Source: Oribacterium sp. oral taxon 078 str. F0262 (GTDB lineage: Bacteria; Bacillota; Clostridia; Lachnospirales; Lachnospiraceae). Taken from it: a stretch of 64,000 nt of DNA. Under the pieces are notes generated by a model, which searched no databases, was not told where the DNA came from, and was given only the letters and a program-made list of their open reading frames with translations. The translations under genes were made by a program, and so were the position numbers. The stretch spans positions 119,397-183,396 of the forward strand of contig NZ_GG729936.1 in NCBI RefSeq assembly GCF_000160135.1, read 5' to 3'. This document shows positions 61,133 to 64,000 of this stretch, piece by piece (positions within the stretch are counted from its first letter, which is position 1; the number at the start of each line of letters is the position of its first letter).

Positions 61133-63337
61133 TCAGCTCTTTATGCGGAGAAGGAGCGAATTGCTTCTCTCGATGAAATCCGCCATCTCCGAAGCGGAGA
61201 GCGGAGCCTGCTGCAGCTTTGCGAGGTCATAGAGCTGCTTCTCGATGAGCTTTCCGTCTTCTGTATCCCGGACGGAAAGGAGATGCTTGACCAGCGGATG
61301 CTCCGCATTTAAAAGGAGCGTCTCCTCCACCGGCATCTCCCCCATGGACATGCCCTGCATCGCATACATCCGCATCATATCATTCATCCTGCGCCCCTCC
61401 TCGGAGATCGAGAGGAAGGCCGCCGTCTTCGGGGAATTCATCTTTTGCAGCTTGAGCCGAAGCTTCTCCTTCTTCAGGCTTTCGCGGAAGCTCTTTTCGA
61501 GCTCCGCCGCCTTCTCCGAAAGCTCCTTCTCCTCGCTCTCTGTGAGCTCGGTCCCGAACTCGGATTCCAGGTCCGCATCGATTCTCTTAAAATGAATGCC
61601 GGGATTTTTCGCCTCGAGCTCTGTGATAAAGGGCTGATCGATCCTCTCCGTGAGAAGCACCGCATCCTTCCCGGCCTGCCGGAACATCGCGATGTACTGG
61701 CTCTGCTGCAGAGGATCCGTGACATAGAAGATCGTCTTATCCTTCTTCTCCCCCTCCGAAGAAGCCGCATCCTCTTCCCCGGACTTCGCGCTGCCCTCTT
61801 CCTTCGAGGGCTTTTTCTCCTTGCTCTCCTCCTTTTCGCCTTCGCTCTTCTCTTCCCCTGCTTCGGCCTCCTTCACCTCCTTCTCCGCTTCCGACTTTGC
61901 TGCCTCTTCCCTCTCCCCGCTCTTTTCCTCCGGCGGGATCTTTTCGTCTTCTCCCTTTTCCGATCCTCCCGCAGCTTCTGCATCCTTCGCAGCGCTTATA
62001 TCCAGGCACTCCGGAAGCAGCAGGTATTTATCGTCGATATCCTTAAAGAGGATATAGTTCGTCATCCTCTCGCAGAACTTCTGATCCCTGAGACAGCCGT
62101 ACTTGATAAAGGGAGCGATGTCATCCCAGTACTTTTCGTAGCTCTCCCGCTCCGTCTTGCACATGCCGGAGAGCTTGTCCGCCACCTTCTTTGTGATGTA
62201 ATCGGAGATCTTCTTCACGAAGCCGTCATTCTGAAGCTGAGAGCGGGAGACATTGAGCGGAAGATCCGGGCAGTCGATCGCCCCCTTTAGGAGAAGCAGA
62301 TACTCCGGGATGACCTCCTTGATATTATCCGCGATAAAGACCTGATTATTATAGAGCTTGATCGTCCCCTCGATGGACTCATACTCGGTATTGATCTTCG
62401 GAAAATAGAGGATCCCCTTCAGATTATAGGGATAATCCATGTTGAGGTGGATCCAGAAAAGGGGCTCCCTGTAATCGTGGAAGACCTTCCGGTAAAAGTC
62501 GAGATACTCCTCCTTCGTGCAGTCCGAGGGATTCTTCCCCCAGAGCGGATGAATCTCATTGACAAGCTCCGGCCGCTTCTCGATCCGAAGCTTCGCCTCA
62601 AGCTTCTTCTCCTTCCCGTCCGCATCCTTTTCCGTCTTCTCCGGGATCTCCTCCAGCACCACATCTCCGTCCTGCTTCTCCGCGGCCGGGATCGTCACCG
62701 CATCCTTCGGAAGCTTCGTGAGATAAATCTCTACCGGCATGAAGGAGCAGTACTTCTCGAGCACCGTGCGGATTTCCCACTCATTCGCATACTTTAAGCA
62801 GTCCTCATTCAAATGCAGGATGACGCTCGTCCCGTTCTCCTTCCGCTCTCCCTCCCGGATCTCATATTCCGTGCCGCCGCTGCAGCTCCAGTGCACCGGC
62901 TTCGCACCCTCCCGGTAGGACAACGTCTCGATCTCTACGAGATCCGCCACCATGAAGGCGGAATAAAATCCCAGACCGAAATGCCCTATGATCTGCTCCT
63001 CATTCGCCTTATCCTTATATTTCTCGATAAAATCCGTCGCCCCGGAAAACGCGATCTGATTGATATATTTCTCAATCTCCTCCTTTGTCATCCCGATGCC
63101 GTTGTCCCGGAAGCTGATCGTCTTTTTCTCCGAATCGACAATCACATCGATCCGCCCGCGGTATCCCTCCGGCTTCTTCCACTCCCCGATCAGCGAAAGC
63201 TTCTCAAGCTTCGTCACCGCATCCGACGCATTTGAGATCTGCTCCCGGACAAAGATATCCTGATCGCTGTACATCCACTTCTTGATGATCGGAAAAATAT
63301 TTTCACTGTTGATCGAAAGACTTCCCTTTTCTGCCAT
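61133..63337 (-). CDS. htpG: HSP90-family chaperone
   Basis: 734 aa, longer than the usual ~630. ATPase motifs: EQISNASDA near 32, DNGIGM near 78, and GHFGLGFYSAFMVAD near 118. The middle and C-terminal domains follow. Residues about 450-533 are an extra low-complexity E/K/S-rich segment in the middle domain, which accounts for the extra length. A CIRCE operator overlaps its promoter, so heat regulation by HrcA is expected. ATG 63337 has AAAGGAG. Confidence 0.95.
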   Translation of the reverse strand: MAEKGSLSINSENIFPIIKKWMYSDQDIFVREQISNASDAVTKLEKLSLIGEWKKPEGYRGRIDVIVDSEKKTISFRDNGIGMTKEEIEKYINQIAFSGATDFIEKYKDKANEEQIIGHFGLGFYSAFMVADLVEIETLSYREGAKPVHWSCSGGTEYEIREGERKENGTSVILHLNEDCLKYANEWEIRTVLEKYCSFMPVEIYLTKLPKDAVTIPAAEKQDGDVVLEEIPEKTEKDADGKEKKLEAKLRIEKRPELVNEIHPLWGKNPSDCTKEEYLDFYRKVFHDYREPLFWIHLNMDYPYNLKGILYFPKINTEYESIEGTIKLYNNQVFIADNIKEVIPEYLLLLKGAIDCPDLPLNVSRSQLQNDGFVKKISDYITKKVADKLSGMCKTERESYEKYWDDIAPFIKYGCLRDQKFCERMTNYILFKDIDDKYLLLPECLDISAAKDAEAAGGSEKGEDEKIPPEEKSGEREEAAKSEAEKEVKEAEAGEEKSEGEKEESKEKKPSKEEGSAKSGEEDAASSEGEKKDKTIFYVTDPLQQSQYIAMFRQAGKDAVLLTERIDQPFITELEAKNPGIHFKRIDADLESEFGTELTESEEKELSEKAAELEKSFRESLKKEKLRLKLQKMNSPKTAAFLSISEEGRRMNDMMRMYAMQGMSMGEMPVEETLLLNAEHPLVKHLLSVRDTEDGKLIEKQLYDLAKLQQAPLSASEMADFIERSNSLLLRIKS

Positions 63338-63415
63338 ATCCTCTGCTCCTTTATTTTCTCCAGCACAATGTAATGTAACAATGTAAAAGAGACTCCATAA
63401 GATTCTTGCCGATCC

Positions 63416-63444
63416 ATTATAGCATCTTCATCAGCACTCTTCAA
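63416..63444 (-). promoter_or_regulatory. htpG promoter
   Basis: Minus strand TTGAAG, 17-bp spacer, TATAAT. The -35 lies within the CIRCE spacer. Confidence 0.8.
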
Positions 63445-63457
63445 TACAGACTGCTAA
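63431..63457 (-). promoter_or_regulatory. CIRCE operator (HrcA site) at htpG
   Basis: TTAGCAGTC, 9-bp spacer, GAGTGCTGA. It matches CIRCE (TTAGCACTC-N9-GAGTGCTAA) at 16 of 18 arm positions and has the exact 9-bp spacing. It overlaps the htpG -35. Confidence 0.85.
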
Positions 63458-63493
63458 CAAAAAAATAAAATGAAATATCGCAATATAGGAATA

Positions 63494-63524
63494 AAAGAAG
63501 ACAAGGCAATCTGCCTTGTCCTTC
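63494..63524 (-). terminator. Terminator after tRNA-Met
   Basis: Minus-strand hairpin ACAAGGC...GCCTTGT followed by CTTCTTTTATT. Confidence 0.75.
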
Positions 63525-63531
63525 TCCCTCG

Positions 63532-63605
63532 TGGAACCGCACGGATTTGAACCGTGGACCGATCGGTTATGAGCCGACTGCTCTGACCAGCTGAGCTACA
63601 GTTCC
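63532..63605 (-). tRNA. tRNA-Met(CAT)
   Basis: 74 nt, cloverleaf intact: acceptor GGAACTG with CGGTTCC, D-loop GTAGCTCAGCTGG, anticodon loop CTCATAA, T-arm GTTCAAATC. Discriminator A. CCA is not encoded. Features are those of an elongator tRNA. Confidence 0.93.
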
Positions 63606-63656
63606 CTGAAAATAATCTGCGCCCGTGCCGGAATCAGCGGCGCTATAATAAATATA

Positions 63657-63681
63657 AGACCTAAGCGAAACGCTCAGGTCT
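63657..63681 (-). terminator. Hairpin directly after tRNA-Thr
   Basis: AGACCTGAGCG-ttt-CGCTTAGGTCT on the minus strand, then TTATATTT. A terminator or processing site between tRNA-Thr and tRNA-Met. Confidence 0.6.
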
Positions 63682-63682
63682 C

Positions 63683-63755
63683 AGCCGATATTCGGACTTG
63701 AACCGAAAACCTACTGATTACAAATCAGTTGCTCTGCCAATTGAGCTATATCGGC
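63683..63755 (-). tRNA. tRNA-Thr(TGT)
   Basis: 73 nt, intact cloverleaf: acceptor GCCGATA pairs with TATCGGC, anticodon loop TTTGTAA, T-arm CGGTTCAAGTCCG. Discriminator T. CCA not encoded. Confidence 0.95.
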
Positions 63756-63767
63756 ATGACCGGCGAT

Positions 63768-63841
63768 TTTTCAAACTGAAAGTCAAACCGACGACCTCCG
63801 CCGTGACAGGGCGGCGCTCTAACCATCTGAACCACCGGGCC
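63768..63841 (-). pseudogene. tRNA-Asp(GTC)-like sequence with damaged 3' half
   Basis: The 5' 50 nt are a normal tRNA-Asp: GGCCCGG acceptor, D-arm GGTTCAGATGGTTAG, anticodon stem-loop CCGCCCTGTCACGGCGG. After the variable loop the T-loop reads TTTGACT instead of TTCGAGT, the 3' T-stem does not complement GTCGG, and no CCGGGCC-like 3' acceptor follows. It may be non-functional or hold a local error. The 3' limit is approximate. Confidence 0.65.
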
Positions 63842-63915
63842 ATTCACAGTCCCCTGTGAAGGCTCGTGCCTTCAAAACCGCAGATTGCAATCCTTTTTGA
63901 CATCTCTCCGACTAT
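63842..63915 (-). other. Spacer between 23S rRNA 3' end and the tRNAs
   Basis: 74 bp with two short hairpins (CACAG-tcc-CTGTG and TGAAGG-ctcgt-GCCTTCA). A 5S rRNA gene does not fit here and was not seen in the following tRNA region either. Confidence 0.7.
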
Positions 63916-64000
63916 GGATAAGCCCTCGACCGATTAGTAGCTGTCAGCTGCATGCTTTGCAGCACTTCCACCTCAGCCCTATTTACCTCTTTCTCTCAAA
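63916..64000 (-). rRNA. 23S rRNA, 3' end (cut by window edge)
   Basis: Reverse complement of 63916-64000 ends in CTAATCGGTCGAGGGCTTATCC, which matches the conserved 3' end of bacterial 23S rRNA, preceded by the conserved CAGCTGACAGCTA region. The rest lies beyond the window. Confidence 0.9.

Overview
The window looks like chromosome of a Gram-positive anaerobe of the class Clostridia, most likely a GC-rich member of the Lachnospiraceae. Evidence: Clostridia-type gene content (2-hydroxycarboxylate symporter, ThiT under a TPP riboswitch, YqeG next to NrdR, viroplasmin-type RNase HI, long single-chain PurL with a fused glutaminase, IMP cyclohydrolase and AICAR transformylase as separate genes), strong AGGAGG-like ribosome binding sites, and sigma-A promoters with 17-18 bp spacers. 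The family is inferred from gene content; no marker gene was compared. No integrase, transposase, prophage or CRISPR array was seen. Because of codon bias, many long ORFs on the opposite strand are shadows.

Layout. 1-6.7 kb (minus): sbcC (cut by the window edge), sbcD, glpK and a domain-swapped GH3 glycosidase. 6.9-15.1 kb: a radical SAM protein, a divergent rhodanese-TtcA fusion, an S1-domain protein, an SH3-NlpC/P60 wall hydrolase, and an ABC importer whose binding protein and permease are one polypeptide. 15.4-20.7 kb: a citrate/malate-type symporter, then a membrane protein-nrdR-yqeG-aroD-aroK run. 20.9-26.6 kb: a 5-oxoprolinase operon (NRAMP-like transporter, pxpB, pxpC, accB, accC, pxpA). 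26.9-33.4 kb: an SseB-SseB-ADP-ribosylglycohydrolase-like fusion, an MscS channel with no orthodox start codon, a small membrane protein, an SPFH/zinc-ribbon protein and a NYN-domain protein. 33.7-39.4 kb: a cluster with two VgrG/gpD-like spike proteins, an immunity-like protein and four small unknown proteins, closed by a terminator. 40.2-44.1 kb: YbaK-type deacylase, two COG0523 GTPases (one with a His/Cys-rich repeat) and a HAD phosphatase. 44.1-51.2 kb: two related repeat fields, RNase HI, the TPP riboswitch with thiT, a DUF4349 lipoprotein, an extracytoplasmic flavocytochrome-like reductase and an unknown protein. 51.3-60.9 kb: a purine operon (purE-purM-purO-AICARFT-purN-purD-purL) behind a long leader with an intrinsic-terminator hairpin. 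61.1-64 kb: htpG behind a CIRCE operator, tRNA-Met, tRNA-Thr, a damaged-looking tRNA-Asp, and the 3' end of a 23S rRNA gene.

How the parts work together. The purine operon covers several steps from PRA to IMP but lacks purF, purC and purB. The pxp operon pairs an AHS1/AHS2 carboxyltransferase-like pair with its own biotin carboxylase and biotin carrier, which suggests biotin-dependent chemistry on 5-oxoproline. The VgrG-like cluster is the best candidate for an undescribed system: it has spike-like and immunity-like proteins in a Gram-positive context with no sheath, tube or baseplate ATPase in the window. Several intergenic regions share degenerate dispersed repeats that are not explained by any recognised mobile element.
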